64,000 nt of DNA from Streptomyces sp. NBC_01294. Lineage in GTDB: Bacteria > Actinomycetota > Actinomycetes > Streptomycetales > Streptomycetaceae. The first letter of the stretch is position 1; every line of letters begins with the position of its first letter. The translations under genes were made by a program, and so were the position numbers. Location: NCBI RefSeq assembly GCF_035917235.1, contig NZ_CP108423.1, positions 682,001 to 746,000 on the forward strand. Direction: 5' to 3'. The notes under the pieces are model-generated. The model was given only the letters and a program-made list of their open reading frames with translations. It was not told the origin of the DNA and made no database searches. Positions 27,849 to 38,214 of this stretch are shown in pieces.

Positions 27849-29999
27849 TCAGCCGAGGCCGGGAATGGTGGACACCACCAGGTCGATGAGCTTGATGCCC
27901 ACGAAGGGCAGGATCAGCCCGCCGAGGCCGTAGACACCGAGGTTGCGGCGCAGCAGGTCGTGCGCGGAGGCGGGCCGGTAGCGGACACCGCGCAGGGCGA
28001 GCGGGATGAGGGCCACGATGATCAGCGCGTTGAAGATGATCGCCGAGGTGATCGCAGAGGTCGGACTGCTCAGGCCCATGATGTTGAGGGCTTCGAGCCC
28101 CGGGTAGGCCGCGGTGAACATCGCCGGGATGATCGCGAAGTACTTCGCGACATCGTTCGTGATGGAGAAGGTGGTGAGCGCACCGCGGGTGATGAGGAGC
28201 TGCTTGCCGATCTCGACGATCTCGATGAGCTTGGTCGGGTTGGAGTCCAGGTCCACCATGTTCCCGGCCTCCTTGGCGGCCGAGGTACCCGTGTTCATCG
28301 CCACGCCGACGTCCGCCTGCGCGAGCGCCGGGGCGTCGTTCGTACCGTCACCGGTCATCGCGACCAGCTTGCCGCCCGCCTGCTCCCGCTTGATCAGCGC
28401 GAGCTTGTCCTCGGGCGTCGCCTGGGCGAGGTACTCGTCCACCCCCGCCTCCGCGGCGATGGCGCGGGCCGTCAGCTCGTTGTCGCCGGTCACCATGACC
28501 GTACGGATCCCCATGCTCCGCAGCTCCGCGAACCGCTCCCGGATGCCTTCCTTGACCACGTCCTTGAGGTGGATGATGCCGAGGACCCGCGGCCCGTCCC
28601 AGTCGTGGACCGCCACCAGCAGAGGGGTCCCGCCGGATTGGGAGACCTGGGCGGACCATGCGGCGGCCTCCGCCTGTACGGTCCCGCCGCGCATCACCAC
28701 CCAGTCCATGACCTCCACCACCGCGCCCTTGCGGATGGCGCATCCCGCGCCGTTGTCCCAGCTCAGGTTGACGCCGCTCATCCGGGTGCGGGCGCTGAAC
28801 TCGGTGAAGCGGGGGTTGCTGAGGTCCTCGGCGGCGGCCGGCTGGAGCCCGTACCGCTGGGCCAGGGCCACGACGGACCGGCCTTCGGGGGTCTCGTCGG
28901 CGAGGGAGGACAGCTGGGCGGCGTCGGCGAGCTTGGTGTGGTCGATGCCCGGGAGCGGGATGAAGGCGGCGGCCTCGCGGTTGCCGTGGGTGATGGTGCC
29001 GGTCTTGTCGAGGAGCAGGGTGTTGATGTCACCCGCGGCCTCGACGGCGCGGCCGCTCAGCGCGATGACGTTGCGCTGCACGAGGCGGTCCATGCCGGCG
29101 ATGCCGATCGCGGAGAGCAGGGCGCCGATCGTGGTGGGGATGAGGGTCACCAGGAGCGCGACCAGTACGGTCGTGGACTGGGCGGCGCCCGCGTACGCGG
29201 CCATCGGCTGGATGCTGACCACGATCAGGATGAAGATGACGGTCAGGGCGGCCAGCAGGATGTTCAGCGCGATCTCGTTCGGGGTCTTCTGCCTGGACGC
29301 ACCCTCGACCAGCGCGATCATCCGGTCGATGAAGCTGTTCCCGGAGCGCGAGGTGACCCGTACGACGATCGAGTCCGACAGTACGGTCGTGCCGCCGGTG
29401 ACTCCGGACCGGTCGCCGCCCGACTCCCGGAGCACGGGGGCTGATTCACCGGTCACCGCCGATTCGTCCACCATCGCCGCGCCGTCGACCACGTCCCCGT
29501 CGGCCGGTACCGGCTCACCCGCTTCGACGAGGACGAAGTCGAAGGGCTGGAGCTCGGCCGGGGTCACCACCTCGGTCTCGGCGTGGCGCAGGTTCGTCCC
29601 GTACGTCCAGCGCTTCAGCCGGAGAGCGACGGTGTCGGTACGCGCCTTGCGCAGCGACTCGGCCTGGGCTCGGCCACGGCCCTCGGCGACGGCCTCGGCG
29701 AGGTTGGCGAACAGAACCGTCAGCCAGAGCCAGACGCTGATCACCCAGGTGAAGACGGACGGGTGGATGAGCGCCGAGAGCGTCGTCAGGACGGAGCCCA
29801 CGGCCACGACGAACAGCACCGGCTTCTTCACCAGTTCGCGCGGGTGGAGCTTGGCGACGGCCTCCCGGGCGGAGGTGGCGAGGAGCTCGGGCTCCAGCAC
29901 GTTCACCTGGCCGGAGCGTTTCCGGGACGGCCGGTTGAGCGGGGTCCGCGGAGGGGTCCCTAGACCCGGGGGCACGTGCTGCGCGGCGGCGGGAGGCAT
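27849..29999 (-). CDS. second KdpB-like P-type ATPase, without its own KdpA or KdpC
   Basis: 716 residues. All KdpB catalytic motifs are present: [16 protein letters not shown] (actuator), [13 protein letters not shown] with phosphorylation Asp331, [26 protein letters not shown], and the membrane helices typical of KdpB. It differs from the operon copy in a longer N-terminus and in the nucleotide domain ([16 protein letters not shown]), so it is an old paralogue, not a recent copy. KdpB needs KdpA as the channel subunit; no partner is beside it, only APC permeases. It could share the KdpA/C of the main operon. The ATG at 29999 is preceded by GAAGGTCTCC-like sequence; K+-type boxes lie 215-265 bp upstream. 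Confidence 0.9.
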   Translation of the reverse strand: MPPAAAQHVPPGLGTPPRTPLNRPSRKRSGQVNVLEPELLATSAREAVAKLHPRELVKKPVLFVVAVGSVLTTLSALIHPSVFTWVISVWLWLTVLFANLAEAVAEGRGRAQAESLRKARTDTVALRLKRWTYGTNLRHAETEVVTPAELQPFDFVLVEAGEPVPADGDVVDGAAMVDESAVTGESAPVLRESGGDRSGVTGGTTVLSDSIVVRVTSRSGNSFIDRMIALVEGASRQKTPNEIALNILLAALTVIFILIVVSIQPMAAYAGAAQSTTVLVALLVTLIPTTIGALLSAIGIAGMDRLVQRNVIALSGRAVEAAGDINTLLLDKTGTITHGNREAAAFIPLPGIDHTKLADAAQLSSLADETPEGRSVVALAQRYGLQPAAAEDLSNPRFTEFSARTRMSGVNLSWDNGAGCAIRKGAVVEVMDWVVMRGGTVQAEAAAWSAQVSQSGGTPLLVAVHDWDGPRVLGIIHLKDVVKEGIRERFAELRSMGIRTVMVTGDNELTARAIAAEAGVDEYLAQATPEDKLALIKREQAGGKLVAMTGDGTNDAPALAQADVGVAMNTGTSAAKEAGNMVDLDSNPTKLIEIVEIGKQLLITRGALTTFSITNDVAKYFAIIPAMFTAAYPGLEALNIMGLSSPTSAITSAIIFNALIIVALIPLALRGVRYRPASAHDLLRRNLGVYGLGGLILPFVGIKLIDLVVSTIPGLG

Positions 30000-30212
30000 G
30001 GGGAGGAGACCTTCTGGTGAGTTCGGCGGGGCACCCCTGCCGGGCCGGTCGGCACGCGGCGGGTGCGGGTGAGAGGTGTCGCCGCCGGGGACTGTCTCGC
30101 ATGGACCCCCTCGGCCGTCATGTGAGTGGTCGAGGTCCCCGGCGGCGCAACAGGCAGGAAACTACTGCCCGTGCCAGCGGAAATCCCCCTGTGGGCAGGG
30201 GATTTGGCACCT

Positions 30213-30263
30213 TCTTGACGGCGGCGCACAAGACGCATCAAGCCGCCGTCAAGGGCACGTCAA
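30213..30263. promoter_or_regulatory. three phased KdpE-type boxes
   Basis: TCAA cores at 30238, 30249 and 30260 are exactly 11 bp apart (GCATCAAGCCG, CCGTCAAGGGC, ACGTCAACGCG); an opposite-strand GCCGTCAAG is at 30213-30221. They lie between the KimA-like gene's 3' end and kdpB2. The remainder of the 260-bp gap shows no gene. Confidence 0.6.
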
Positions 30264-32146
30264 CGCGCGTCGGCCGTGATGCGGAAGCGAAGTCGGCAGA
30301 TGACGGCGTCGGTGTCGCGGCGTACCGCGTGGGCGACCACGGAGCCACGCTGGTTCTGCAGCATCCGCTGCCACAGGTGAGTGGGTTCCGTTTCCGGGAT
30401 GAGGACGGTCACCTGGGCATCCGGGTGTTTCTGCATGAGCTCGCGCACGTACGCCGACACCGGCCGGCCGAGCGAGCGGGTATCGGAGGCGACCTCGATC
30501 AGCTCGATGCCGGGCTTCCACAACTCCCAGTCCCGGCGCAGCGCTTCGGCCGCTTGCCGGTCCTCAGGACCGGTGTGGGTGACGGTCACGGCGAGGACCT
30601 CGTCGCCGAGCGAGCGGGCCGCGGTCAGCGCCTGACAGGTCAGTCGGGACAGCCCCGACACGGGCACGACGATCAGAGAGCGGGAGCGCTGGGGCGGCTG
30701 CGGGATGCGGCCGAGCTCCAGGCGTGCGCCGATCTGGGCGTAGGCCCGGTTGACCTTCTCGAAGCCGAGGACGATCAGCGGCAGGGCGAGCACGATCAGC
30801 CAGGAGCCCTCGGTGAACTTGGTGGCGGTCACGACGACCGCCGAGACTCCGGTGAGCAGGGCGCCGAAGCCGTTGAGGCCGGCCTTGGCCTGCCAGCCCT
30901 TGGGGCGTTCGCCGTACCAGTGTCGGACCATGCCGACCTGGCAGATGGTGAAGCCGACGAAGACGCCGATCGCGAAGAGCGGAACGAGGGTGTTGGTGTC
31001 GCCGCCTGAGAACACCAGCAGGGCGGCGGACACGAGGGCCAGCCACACCACCCCGTGCCGGTGTACCTGGCGGTCCGCCTTGAGGGCGAAGACGTGCGGC
31101 AGGTAGTTGTCCCGGGCCAGCAGGCTCATCAGCACGGGAAGCCCGCCGAAGGAGGTGTTCGCGGCCAGCGCGAGCAGCACCATCGTCGCGAACTGGACCA
31201 CGTAGAAGGCGAGGTTGTGGCCGAAGGAGGCGTCCGCGAGCTGGGCCAGCACGGTCACCCCCTCGACCGGCTGGAGGTGGAAGCGGCCGATCAGGACCGA
31301 GAGGCCGATCAGCATCACGCCGAGCAGGGCGCCGAGGGCCACCTCGGTCCGCTGGGCGCGTCGCGCGGCCGGGGCACGGAAGGCCGGCACCGCATTGGCG
31401 ACGGCCTCGACGCCGGTCAGGGCGGAACAGCCGGCCGCGAAGGCCTTCAGCAGCAGGAGCGCGCCGACCCCGGTGGCCCCTTCGCCGAGCGCGGAGGCGT
31501 GGCCGGCGGCCGAGGCGGTGCTGACCGGGCCGTCGCGGAAGAGACCGACCGCCACCATGGTGAGGATCGACCCGACGAACACCGCGGTCGGTACGAGGAA
31601 CGCCTTGGCGGAGTCCACGACCCCGCGCAGGTTCACCGCCGTGACCAGAACCAGGACCCCGAGGCAGATCCACACCCGTTCCCCGTACAGCTCGGGGAAC
31701 GCCGAGGTCAGCGCCGCGACGCCGGCGGTGACGGAGACGGCGACGTTCAGGACGTAGTCGAGGATCAGCGAGGCCGCGGCGACCAGGCTCGTGCGCCGGC
31801 CGAGATGCTTCTTGGCGACGGCGTACGAACCGCCACCGTCCGGGAACGCGGCGATGACCTGCCGGTACGAGGCCACCAGCACGGCGAGCAGAGCTGCGAT
31901 CGCGAGGGTGACGGGGAGGGTGAACCCGAGGCCGTAGGCACCGGCTGCCGCCAGGACCAGCACGATCGACTCGGGCCCGTACGCCACGGAGGCCATCGCG
32001 TCGAGCGACAGCGCGGCCAGGCCCTGGAGGGCGGTCAGCCGGTGCCGGTCCCCCGCCTCGTGAGGCGTCCGCACGCCGGTATCAGGAGGTTCCTCCGTGC
32101 CCGGTGCCTGCCCGGCCGCGGTCGTCTTTCCCATGTCTATGGCCAT
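30260..32146 (-). CDS. KimA-like APC potassium importer
   Basis: 628 residues from the ATG at 32146 (MAIDMGKTT), with GGAGGAACAG upstream. Twelve membrane helices from about residue 35 to 455; the KimA-type signature SLDAMASVAYGPESIVLVLA, SYRQVIAAFPDGGGSYAVAKK and LILDYVLNVAVSVTAGV is clear. The C-terminal 150 residues form a USP-like cytosolic domain (SLIVVPVSGLSRLTCQALTA). KimA proteins are proton-coupled high-affinity K+ importers often inhibited by cyclic-di-AMP. An operator-like GGCGTCAGGAGC lies 118 bp upstream, shared with divergent kdpF1. Confidence 0.85.
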   Translation of the reverse strand: MAIDMGKTTAAGQAPGTEEPPDTGVRTPHEAGDRHRLTALQGLAALSLDAMASVAYGPESIVLVLAAAGAYGLGFTLPVTLAIAALLAVLVASYRQVIAAFPDGGGSYAVAKKHLGRRTSLVAAASLILDYVLNVAVSVTAGVAALTSAFPELYGERVWICLGVLVLVTAVNLRGVVDSAKAFLVPTAVFVGSILTMVAVGLFRDGPVSTASAAGHASALGEGATGVGALLLLKAFAAGCSALTGVEAVANAVPAFRAPAARRAQRTEVALGALLGVMLIGLSVLIGRFHLQPVEGVTVLAQLADASFGHNLAFYVVQFATMVLLALAANTSFGGLPVLMSLLARDNYLPHVFALKADRQVHRHGVVWLALVSAALLVFSGGDTNTLVPLFAIGVFVGFTICQVGMVRHWYGERPKGWQAKAGLNGFGALLTGVSAVVVTATKFTEGSWLIVLALPLIVLGFEKVNRAYAQIGARLELGRIPQPPQRSRSLIVVPVSGLSRLTCQALTAARSLGDEVLAVTVTHTGPEDRQAAEALRRDWELWKPGIELIEVASDTRSLGRPVSAYVRELMQKHPDAQVTVLIPETEPTHLWQRMLQNQRGSVVAHAVRRDTDAVICRLRFRITADAR

Positions 32147-32263
32147 CTTCGCTGTTCCTCCGATTGGGCAAAGTGAGGACAGCGTCCGGATGGCGTGGCC
32201 GCATGACCAGTGCTCTTGGCGAATTCCATATGACCGCCGCGCCACTCTTCACGTGCTCCTGAC

Positions 32264-32304
32264 GCCGGGGCCGCAAAGTCGTACGAGGTGCGTCAAGATC
32301 TCAA
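32264..32304. promoter_or_regulatory. divergent KdpE-type boxes between kimA-like gene and kdpF1
   Basis: The minus strand has GGCGTCAGGAGC (32264-32275), and the plus strand GCGTCAAGATCTCAAC (32290-32304, two TCAA cores 8 bp apart). One box faces each divergent gene. Confidence 0.55.
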
Positions 32305-32387
32305 CAGGGCACGTGGCTCCTTCATCGGCCGGGGGCACGCTTGAAAGGCGCGACACACGTCCGCCGAAGTCAAGGGAGTACACGCTG

Positions 32388-32477
32388 ATGAACGCGGAAA
32401 ACGTGGTCGGGCTCATCGTCGCCGTCGCTCTGCTCGGCTACCTCGTGGCCGCCCTGATCAGGCCCGAGAGGTTCTGA
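32388..32477 (+). CDS. kdpF: KdpF-like microprotein, copy 1
   Basis: 29 residues, one transmembrane helix: MNAENVVGLIVAVALLGYLV and a final RPERF. It is a perfect KdpF, the small subunit that stabilises KdpFABC. ATG at 32388 follows AAGGGAG. Unlike a normal kdpF it is followed by the DUF4118 protein (34 bp later) and not by kdpA. Confidence 0.9.
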   Translation: MNAENVVGLIVAVALLGYLVAALIRPERF

Positions 32478-32511
32478 TTCAAGACCGCCCCGTCCGGACG
32501 GGAGGCATCAC

Positions 32512-33270
32512 ATGTCCGGATCCTCGCACCGCCTGCACGACCGTGCCGTTCTGCTCGCCGCCCTCGTGGTGCCGTTCCTCGTGGCGCTCGCCCTCGTGCC
32601 GTTCCGCACGGGCATTTCAGCGACGAACGAAGCTCTGATCATGGTCGTCGCGGTGGTCGCCGTCGCCGCGCTCGGGACCCGGGCGGCCGGGGCGCTGGCC
32701 GCACTCTCTGCGGCTGCCTGGTTCGATTTCTTCCTGACCAGGCCCTACCAGCAGTTCGCCATCGCCGACCGTGATGAGATCCAGACGGCTGTCCTCCTGC
32801 TCGTCGTCGGCCTGATCGTCTCGCAGCTGGCCGTTCGGGTACAGCGGCTCCGGACGGTCGTGGTCACTGACGCCTCGCATCTGTCGAGCCTCCAGGGAAC
32901 CGCCCGTCTGGTCGAGGACGGCGCCTCACCGGAAGCGGTGGTCGAGTACGTGCGTCGGGAGCTCGTGAGCCTGCTGGGGCTGCGCGGCTGCCGCTTCGAA
33001 TACGGCAGGCTGCTCGGGCACCGGCCGCGCCTGGAGCACGACGGTGGCTTGTGGTTGCGCAGCCGCAGCCGGATCGTCGAGTACGCCGATTGGCCGGACG
33101 GAGAGACCGAGCTGCGCGTCGTCGGCGGCGGGCACTACTACGGCCGCTTCCTCCTCGATCCGCTCCCGGACCGTCCCCTGCCTCCCGAGGAGGCCCGCCT
33201 GGTCGCGGTCGCGCCGGCCGCTCAGGCCGGTGCCGCGCTGGACACGGCCGGCCTCTCCCACCAGGGCTGA
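32512..33270 (+). CDS. stand-alone DUF4118/GAF module resembling the sensor core of KdpD
   Basis: 252 residues. Residues about 8-100 hold four membrane helices of the DUF4118 type that form the central sensor of KdpD (WFDFFLTRPYQQFAIADRDE, then LLLVVGLIVSQLA). Residues about 115-250 resemble the GAF-like region. There is no KdpD ATPase domain, histidine-kinase dimerisation domain or ATPase domain. It starts 34 bp after kdpF1. It may modulate KdpD1/KdpD2 or sense turgor alone. Confidence 0.8.
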   Translation: MSGSSHRLHDRAVLLAALVVPFLVALALVPFRTGISATNEALIMVVAVVAVAALGTRAAGALAALSAAAWFDFFLTRPYQQFAIADRDEIQTAVLLLVVGLIVSQLAVRVQRLRTVVVTDASHLSSLQGTARLVEDGASPEAVVEYVRRELVSLLGLRGCRFEYGRLLGHRPRLEHDGGLWLRSRSRIVEYADWPDGETELRVVGGGHYYGRFLLDPLPDRPLPPEEARLVAVAPAAQAGAALDTAGLSHQG

Positions 33271-33301
33271 CCGGCGGTTCGCGACCACTCGCGTATGCGC
33301 C

Positions 33302-33354
33302 GCGTTAAGAGTTCCCCTGCTTCCGTATGGACCCCATCAAGGTGTCTTAACGCC
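33302..33354. promoter_or_regulatory. KdpE-type boxes before the kdp operon
   Basis: GCGTTAAGAGTT (33302-33313), CATCAAGGTG (33336-33345) and opposite-strand GGCGTTAAGAC (33344-33354). The TTAA and TCAA cores are 32 bp apart, about three helical turns. Confidence 0.55.
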
Positions 33355-33430
33355 GGGATGAAGACACGGTTATCTCGACATCGGCCATCTGGCCGATTCA
33401 ATTCCTTCCTCATTCATCCAGGAGCTCACG

Positions 33431-33514
33431 GTGGCCGATCTGGCCTTCGTCGTCACCACGGTCGCGGTCTTCGCGCTGGTGGCTCTCATCGCCCGGGGGG
33501 TGACCAAGCTGTGA
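33431..33514 (+). CDS. 27-residue membrane microprotein upstream of kdpF
   Basis: GTG at 33431 with AGGAGCTCACG upstream opens MADLAFVVTTVAVFALVALI then ARGVTKL and a stop. It is one hydrophobic helix with a basic C-terminal end. Third positions are GC-biased throughout. Its TGA overlaps the GTG of kdpF by four bases, so the two are translated together. It is too short for normal gene calling. It may be an extra small subunit of KdpFABC. Confidence 0.75.
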   Translation: MADLAFVVTTVAVFALVALIARGVTKL

Positions 33515-33600
33515 ACGCCGAAAACATCATCGGCCTCGTCGTGGCCGTCTCCCTGCTCGGATACCTCGTCCTCGCGCTTGTGTACCCGGAGAGGTTCTAG
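33511..33600 (+). CDS. kdpF: KdpF microprotein, copy 2 (operon copy)
   Basis: 29 residues: MNAENIIGLVVAVSLLGYLV and an end YPERF. A single transmembrane helix, typical KdpF. GTG start overlaps the upstream microprotein; its stop is 6 bp before kdpA. Confidence 0.95.
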   Translation: MNAENIIGLVVAVSLLGYLVLALVYPERF

Positions 33601-33606
33601 CCACCG

Positions 33607-35271
33607 ATGAGTCCCGTTCTCGCTGGTGTGCTCCAGCTCCTCGCACTGATCGCCGCGCTCGCGCTGGCCTACCGCCCGCTGGGCGACTACATGGCCCGCG
33701 TCTACTCCTCCGACAAGCACTACAAGCCGGAGAAGTGGATCTACAAAGCCATCGGCGCCAATCCGAACGCCGAGATGCGCTGGCCCGCCTACCTGCGCGC
33801 CGTCCTCGCCTTCTCCGCGGTCTCGGTCCTGTTCCTCTACGGCCTCCAGCGGGCCCAGGGCATCCTGCCCGGCTCGCTCGGCTTCTCCGCGATCGACCCT
33901 GACCAGGCCTTCAACACCGCCGCCTCCTTCGTGGCCAACACGAACTGGCAGTCGTACTACGGCGAGCAGGCCATGGGCCACGTCGTGCAGACCGGCGGCC
34001 TCGCGGTCCAGAACTTCGTCTCCGCCGCGGTCGGCATGGCCGTCGCCGTGGCCCTCGTACGGGGCTTCGCGCGCTCCCGCACCGGTGAGCTGGGCAACTT
34101 CTGGTCCGACCTGGTCCGCGGTGTCTTCCGCATCCTGCTGCCCATCTCCGTGATCGGTGCGGTCATCCTCGTCGCGTGCGGCGCCATCCAGAACTTCGCC
34201 GGCATCCACGAGGTCGGCCAGTTCCTCGGCGGCACCCAGCAGTGGAACGGCGGCGCCGTCGCCTCGCAGGAGGTCATCAAGGAGCTGGGCACCAACGGCG
34301 GCGGTTACTTCAACGCCAACTCGGCCCACCCCTTCGAGAACCCCAACCCGTTCTCGAACCTGTTCGAGATCTTCCTGATCCTCGTCATCCCGTTCTCCCT
34401 GACCCGCACCTTCGGCCGGATGGTCGGGAACCTGCGCCAGGGCTACGCGATCCTCGCCACGATGGCCACCATCTGGATCGGCTTCACCGCGCTGATGATG
34501 TGGACCGAGTTCGCCCACCACGGCCCGGCCTTCGACGTCTCGGGCGGGGCGATGGAGGGCAAGGAGACCCGCTTCGGCGTCGGCGCCTCCGCGATCTTCT
34601 CCGTGGCGACGACCTTGACGTCCACCGGCGCGGTCAACTCCTTCCACTCCTCGTACACGGGCCTGGGCGGCGGCATCCAGCTCCTGGGCATGCAGCTCGG
34701 CGAGATCGCCCCTGGTGGTGTCGGCTCCGGCCTCTACGGCATGCTGATCATGGCGATCATCGCGGTGTTCATCGCCGGCCTGATGGTCGGCCGCACCCCG
34801 GAGTACCTGGGCAAGAAGATCGGCACCCGTGAGATCAAGTTCGCGGCCTGCTACATCCTCATCACGCCCGCCCTGGTGCTGGGCTTCACCGCGGCGGCGA
34901 TGGCGCTGGACACGCCGGCCAACTCGATGACCAACACCGGGGCGCACGGCTTCTCGGAGATCCTGTACGCCTACACCTCGGGCGCCAACAACAACGGCTC
35001 CGCCTTCGCGGGCCTGAACGCCGACACCCAGTGGTTCAACAGCACCATCGGCATCGCCATGCTGCTCGGCCGCTTCCTCCCGATGGTGTTCGTCCTGGCG
35101 CTGGCCGGCTCGCTCGCCGAGCAGAAGCCCGTACCGGAGACGGCAGGCACGCTCCGCACCGACAAGCCCCTCTACACGGGGCTGCTCGTCGGCACCATCC
35201 TCATCGTCACCGGTCTGACCTACTTCCCGGCCCTCGCGCTGGGCCCGCTTGCCGAAGGGCTCGCCTCATGA
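33607..35271 (+). CDS. kdpA: potassium-transporting ATPase, channel subunit KdpA
   Basis: 554 residues with about ten membrane helices. The four selectivity-filter loops are visible: [13 protein letters not shown] (about 103-115), [18 protein letters not shown] (about 232-249), [15 protein letters not shown] (about 337-351) and [13 protein letters not shown] (about 457-469). KdpA binds K+ and passes it to KdpB. ATG at 33607; its TGA overlaps the kdpB ATG (ATGA). Confidence 0.97.
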   Translation: MSPVLAGVLQLLALIAALALAYRPLGDYMARVYSSDKHYKPEKWIYKAIGANPNAEMRWPAYLRAVLAFSAVSVLFLYGLQRAQGILPGSLGFSAIDPDQAFNTAASFVANTNWQSYYGEQAMGHVVQTGGLAVQNFVSAAVGMAVAVALVRGFARSRTGELGNFWSDLVRGVFRILLPISVIGAVILVACGAIQNFAGIHEVGQFLGGTQQWNGGAVASQEVIKELGTNGGGYFNANSAHPFENPNPFSNLFEIFLILVIPFSLTRTFGRMVGNLRQGYAILATMATIWIGFTALMMWTEFAHHGPAFDVSGGAMEGKETRFGVGASAIFSVATTLTSTGAVNSFHSSYTGLGGGIQLLGMQLGEIAPGGVGSGLYGMLIMAIIAVFIAGLMVGRTPEYLGKKIGTREIKFAACYILITPALVLGFTAAAMALDTPANSMTNTGAHGFSEILYAYTSGANNNGSAFAGLNADTQWFNSTIGIAMLLGRFLPMVFVLALAGSLAEQKPVPETAGTLRTDKPLYTGLLVGTILIVTGLTYFPALALGPLAEGLAS

Positions 35272-37370
35272 GCACCATCACCCCCACCCGCGCACCACAC
35301 GAAGACATCCCGACAGGCCACAAGCCGGCCGGGCGGGTCGGCGGCGGTCTCTTCGACCCCAAACAGCTCCTGAAGTCCTTCCCCGACGCGATCCGCAAGC
35401 TCGACCCCAGGATCATGATCAAGTCGCCGGTCATGTTCGTCGTTCTGATCGGCTCGGTGGTCACCACCGTGCTCGCGATCAAGGACCCGACGGACTGGTT
35501 CGGCTGGGCGATCACCGCCTGGCTGTGGCTGACCACGATCTTCGCCAACCTCGCCGAGGCCGTCGCCGAGGGCCGTGGCAAGGCCCAGGCAGACACGCTG
35601 CGCAAGGCCAAGACCGACTCCGTCGCCCGCCGCCTGACCAAGGACGGCAAGGGCGAGGAGCAGGTGCCCGGCGCTGAGCTCCGTATCGGTGACCTGGTGG
35701 TCTGCGAGGCCGGCGACATCATCCCCGGCGACGGTGACGTCGTCGAAGGCGTCGCCTCGGTGGACGAGTCCGCCATCACGGGCGAGTCCGCCCCGGTCAT
35801 CCGGGAGTCCGGCGGCGACCGCAGTGCGGTCACCGGCGGCACCAAGGTCCTCTCCGACCGGATCGTCATCAAGATCACGACGAAGCCCGGCGAGACCTTC
35901 ATCGACCGCATGATCGCCCTCGTCGAGGGCGCCGCCCGGCAGAAGACACCCAACGAGATCGCGCTCAACATTCTGCTCGCCTCGCTGACCATCGTCTTCC
36001 TGCTCGCCGTGGTGACCCTGCAGCCGTTCGCGATCTACGCGGGCGCCGAGCAGTCGATGATCGTGCTCACCGCCCTGCTGGTCTGCCTCATCCCCACCAC
36101 CATCGGCGCCCTGCTGTCCGCCATCGGCATCGCGGGCATGGACCGCCTGGTCCAGCGCAACGTCCTCGCGATGAGCGGTCGTGCGGTGGAAGCCGCCGGC
36201 GACGTCTCCACGCTGCTGCTCGACAAGACCGGCACCATCACCCTCGGCAACCGCCAGGCCTCCGAGTTCGTCCCGGTCAAGGGCACCACGGCGGCGGAGC
36301 TGGCCGACGCCGCCCAGCTGTCCTCCCTCGCGGACGAGACCCCCGAGGGCCGCTCCATCGTGGTCCTGGCGAAGGGGAAGTACGGCCTGCGGGAACGCCA
36401 CCAGGGCGAACTGTCCCAGGCCGAGTGGATCGCCTTCACCGCGCAGACCCGTATGTCGGGCGTGGATGTGGACGGCAAGCAGACCCGCAAGGGTGCGGCC
36501 GGATCCGTCATCACCTGGGTCCGGGAGCAGGGTGGCCAGGTCTCCGACGACGCCGACACCCTCGCCAACAAGATCTCGGAGGCCGGCGGTACGCCGCTGC
36601 TCGTCGCCGTCAGGGACGACAAGGGCGCCCGCGTCCTCGGTGTCATCCACCTCAAGGACGTCGTCAAGGAGGGCATGCGCGAGCGGTTCGACGAGCTGCG
36701 CCGCATGGGCATCAAGACCGTCATGATCACGGGTGACAACCCGCTGACGGCCAAGGCGATCGCGGAGGAGGCGGGCGTGGACGACTTCCTCGCGGAGGCC
36801 ACTCCCGAGGACAAGATGGCCCTCATCAAGCGGGAGCAGGCCGGCGGCAAGCTGGTCGCGATGACCGGCGACGGCACGAACGACGCCCCGGCGCTCGCGC
36901 AGGCGGATGTCGGCGTGGCGATGAACACGGGTACCTCGGCCGCCAAGGAGGCCGGGAACATGGTGGACCTGGACTCCAACCCCACCAAGCTCATCGAGAT
37001 CGTCGAGATCGGCAAGCAGCTCCTCATCACCCGCGGGGCTCTGACCACCTTCTCCATCGCCAACGACGTCGCGAAGTACTTCGCGATCATTCCGGCCATG
37101 TTCGCGGTGGTGTACCCGGGCCTGGACAAGCTCAACATCATGGGCCTTGCCTCGCCCGAGTCGGCGATCCTCTCCGCGGTCATCTTCAACGCGCTGATCA
37201 TCATCGCGCTGGTGCCGCTCGCCCTGAAGGGCGTCCAGTACAGGCCGACCAGCGCCGACAAGATGCTCCGCCGCAACATCGGGCTGTACGGCGTGGGTGG
37301 TCTGATCGCCCCGTTCATCGGCATCAAGCTCATCGACCTGCTCATCTCCCTCATCCCCGGAATCGGCTGA
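35268..37370 (+). CDS. kdpB: potassium-transporting ATPase, catalytic subunit KdpB
   Basis: 700 residues. Motifs: [16 protein letters not shown] with the regulatory serine of [17 protein letters not shown] (phosphorylation Asp near 319), [16 protein letters not shown] and [20 protein letters not shown]. Seven membrane helices. It drives K+ uptake with KdpF, A and C. Overlaps kdpA by four bases; kdpC follows 7 bp later. Confidence 0.97.
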   Translation: MSTITPTRAPHEDIPTGHKPAGRVGGGLFDPKQLLKSFPDAIRKLDPRIMIKSPVMFVVLIGSVVTTVLAIKDPTDWFGWAITAWLWLTTIFANLAEAVAEGRGKAQADTLRKAKTDSVARRLTKDGKGEEQVPGAELRIGDLVVCEAGDIIPGDGDVVEGVASVDESAITGESAPVIRESGGDRSAVTGGTKVLSDRIVIKITTKPGETFIDRMIALVEGAARQKTPNEIALNILLASLTIVFLLAVVTLQPFAIYAGAEQSMIVLTALLVCLIPTTIGALLSAIGIAGMDRLVQRNVLAMSGRAVEAAGDVSTLLLDKTGTITLGNRQASEFVPVKGTTAAELADAAQLSSLADETPEGRSIVVLAKGKYGLRERHQGELSQAEWIAFTAQTRMSGVDVDGKQTRKGAAGSVITWVREQGGQVSDDADTLANKISEAGGTPLLVAVRDDKGARVLGVIHLKDVVKEGMRERFDELRRMGIKTVMITGDNPLTAKAIAEEAGVDDFLAEATPEDKMALIKREQAGGKLVAMTGDGTNDAPALAQADVGVAMNTGTSAAKEAGNMVDLDSNPTKLIEIVEIGKQLLITRGALTTFSIANDVAKYFAIIPAMFAVVYPGLDKLNIMGLASPESAILSAVIFNALIIIALVPLALKGVQYRPTSADKMLRRNIGLYGVGGLIAPFIGIKLIDLLISLIPGIG

Positions 37371-37377
37371 GACGACA

Positions 37378-38094
37378 ATGAACAACTCAGTAGGCAACAC
37401 CGTCCGGCTGATCGGCGCGGGCCTGCGAGCCCTGCTCGTCCTGACCGTGATCTGCGGGGTCCTCTACCCGCTCGCCGTCACCGGCGTCGCCCAGGCCCTC
37501 TTCAACGACAAGGCCAACGGCTCCGAGATCAAGGACCAGAGCGGCCAGGTCGTCGGCTCCTCCCTCATCGGGCAGAGCTACAACCTGCCGAAGAACGACC
37601 CGAACGACGCCGAAGAAGCCGCCAGGCCGGACCTCAAGTGGTTCCAGCCGCGCCCCTCCAACGGCCTCGGCTCCAACAGCGTCAACACCCAGTACTCGCT
37701 GATCCTCTCCGGAGCCACCAACCGGTCCGCCGACAACGGTGCCGTGGGCGGCCGGTGCACCAAGGACGCCGAGGAAGGCACCCTCTGCGCGCAGGTCGTC
37801 GCCGCCAAGGAAGCCGTCATCGCCGACAACTCCACGACGGGCCACCAGGTCGAGCCCGAGGACGTCCCGGCCGATGCCGTCACCTCCTCCGGCTCCGGCC
37901 TCGACCCGAACATCTCCCCGGAATACGCCAAGCTCCAGGTCCACCGCGTCGCCGAGCAGAACAAACTCGACGTCAAGCAGGTCGAGAAGCTGGTCGAGGA
38001 CCACACAGAGGGCCGCACGCTCGGCTTCATGGGTGAGCCCCGCGTCAATGTCCTGGAGCTGAACATCGCCCTGAAGGCGCTCTCCAAGAGCTGA
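37378..38094 (+). CDS. kdpC: potassium-transporting ATPase subunit KdpC
   Basis: 238 residues. One N-terminal membrane helix (about 11-35, LRALLVLTVICGVLYPLAVT), then the extracytoplasmic domain with SSLIGQSYNLPK, WFQPRPSN, GSGLDPNISPEYA, HRVAEQNKL and FMGEPRVNVLELN motifs. Longer than enterobacterial KdpC by an insert of about 40 residues (about 110-150, DNGAVGGRCTKDAEEGTLC), as usual in actinobacteria. Confidence 0.95.
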   Translation: MNNSVGNTVRLIGAGLRALLVLTVICGVLYPLAVTGVAQALFNDKANGSEIKDQSGQVVGSSLIGQSYNLPKNDPNDAEEAARPDLKWFQPRPSNGLGSNSVNTQYSLILSGATNRSADNGAVGGRCTKDAEEGTLCAQVVAAKEAVIADNSTTGHQVEPEDVPADAVTSSGSGLDPNISPEYAKLQVHRVAEQNKLDVKQVEKLVEDHTEGRTLGFMGEPRVNVLELNIALKALSKS

Positions 38095-38115
38095 GCTCCA
38101 CATCGCACGGACCGG

Positions 38116-38178
38116 GAGCCGGCAGGGCGCGGAGTCTCCCCCAGCTGCCGCTGGGCAGGGCCCCGCCCCCGCCGGCTC
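38116..38178. repeat. streptomycete palindromic intergenic element in a hairpin
   Basis: The core CTCCCCCAGCTGCCGCTGGG with a G/C-rich tail (38136-38170) is enclosed by GAGCCGGC (38116-38123) and GCCGGCTC (38171-38178). A near copy, CTCCCCCAGCTACCGCTGGG with the same tail type, lies inside the GNAT gene at 45328-45358. It separates kdpC from kdpE and may weaken transcription between them. Confidence 0.75.
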
Positions 38179-38214
38179 TCACCGTGCCCGTTACGAAGGA
38201 AAGGCTGCACACCG

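Noticed and set aside
35220..37400. A 726-codon frame antisense to kdpB
   Set aside because: Shadow frame; kdpB motifs on the plus strand are complete.
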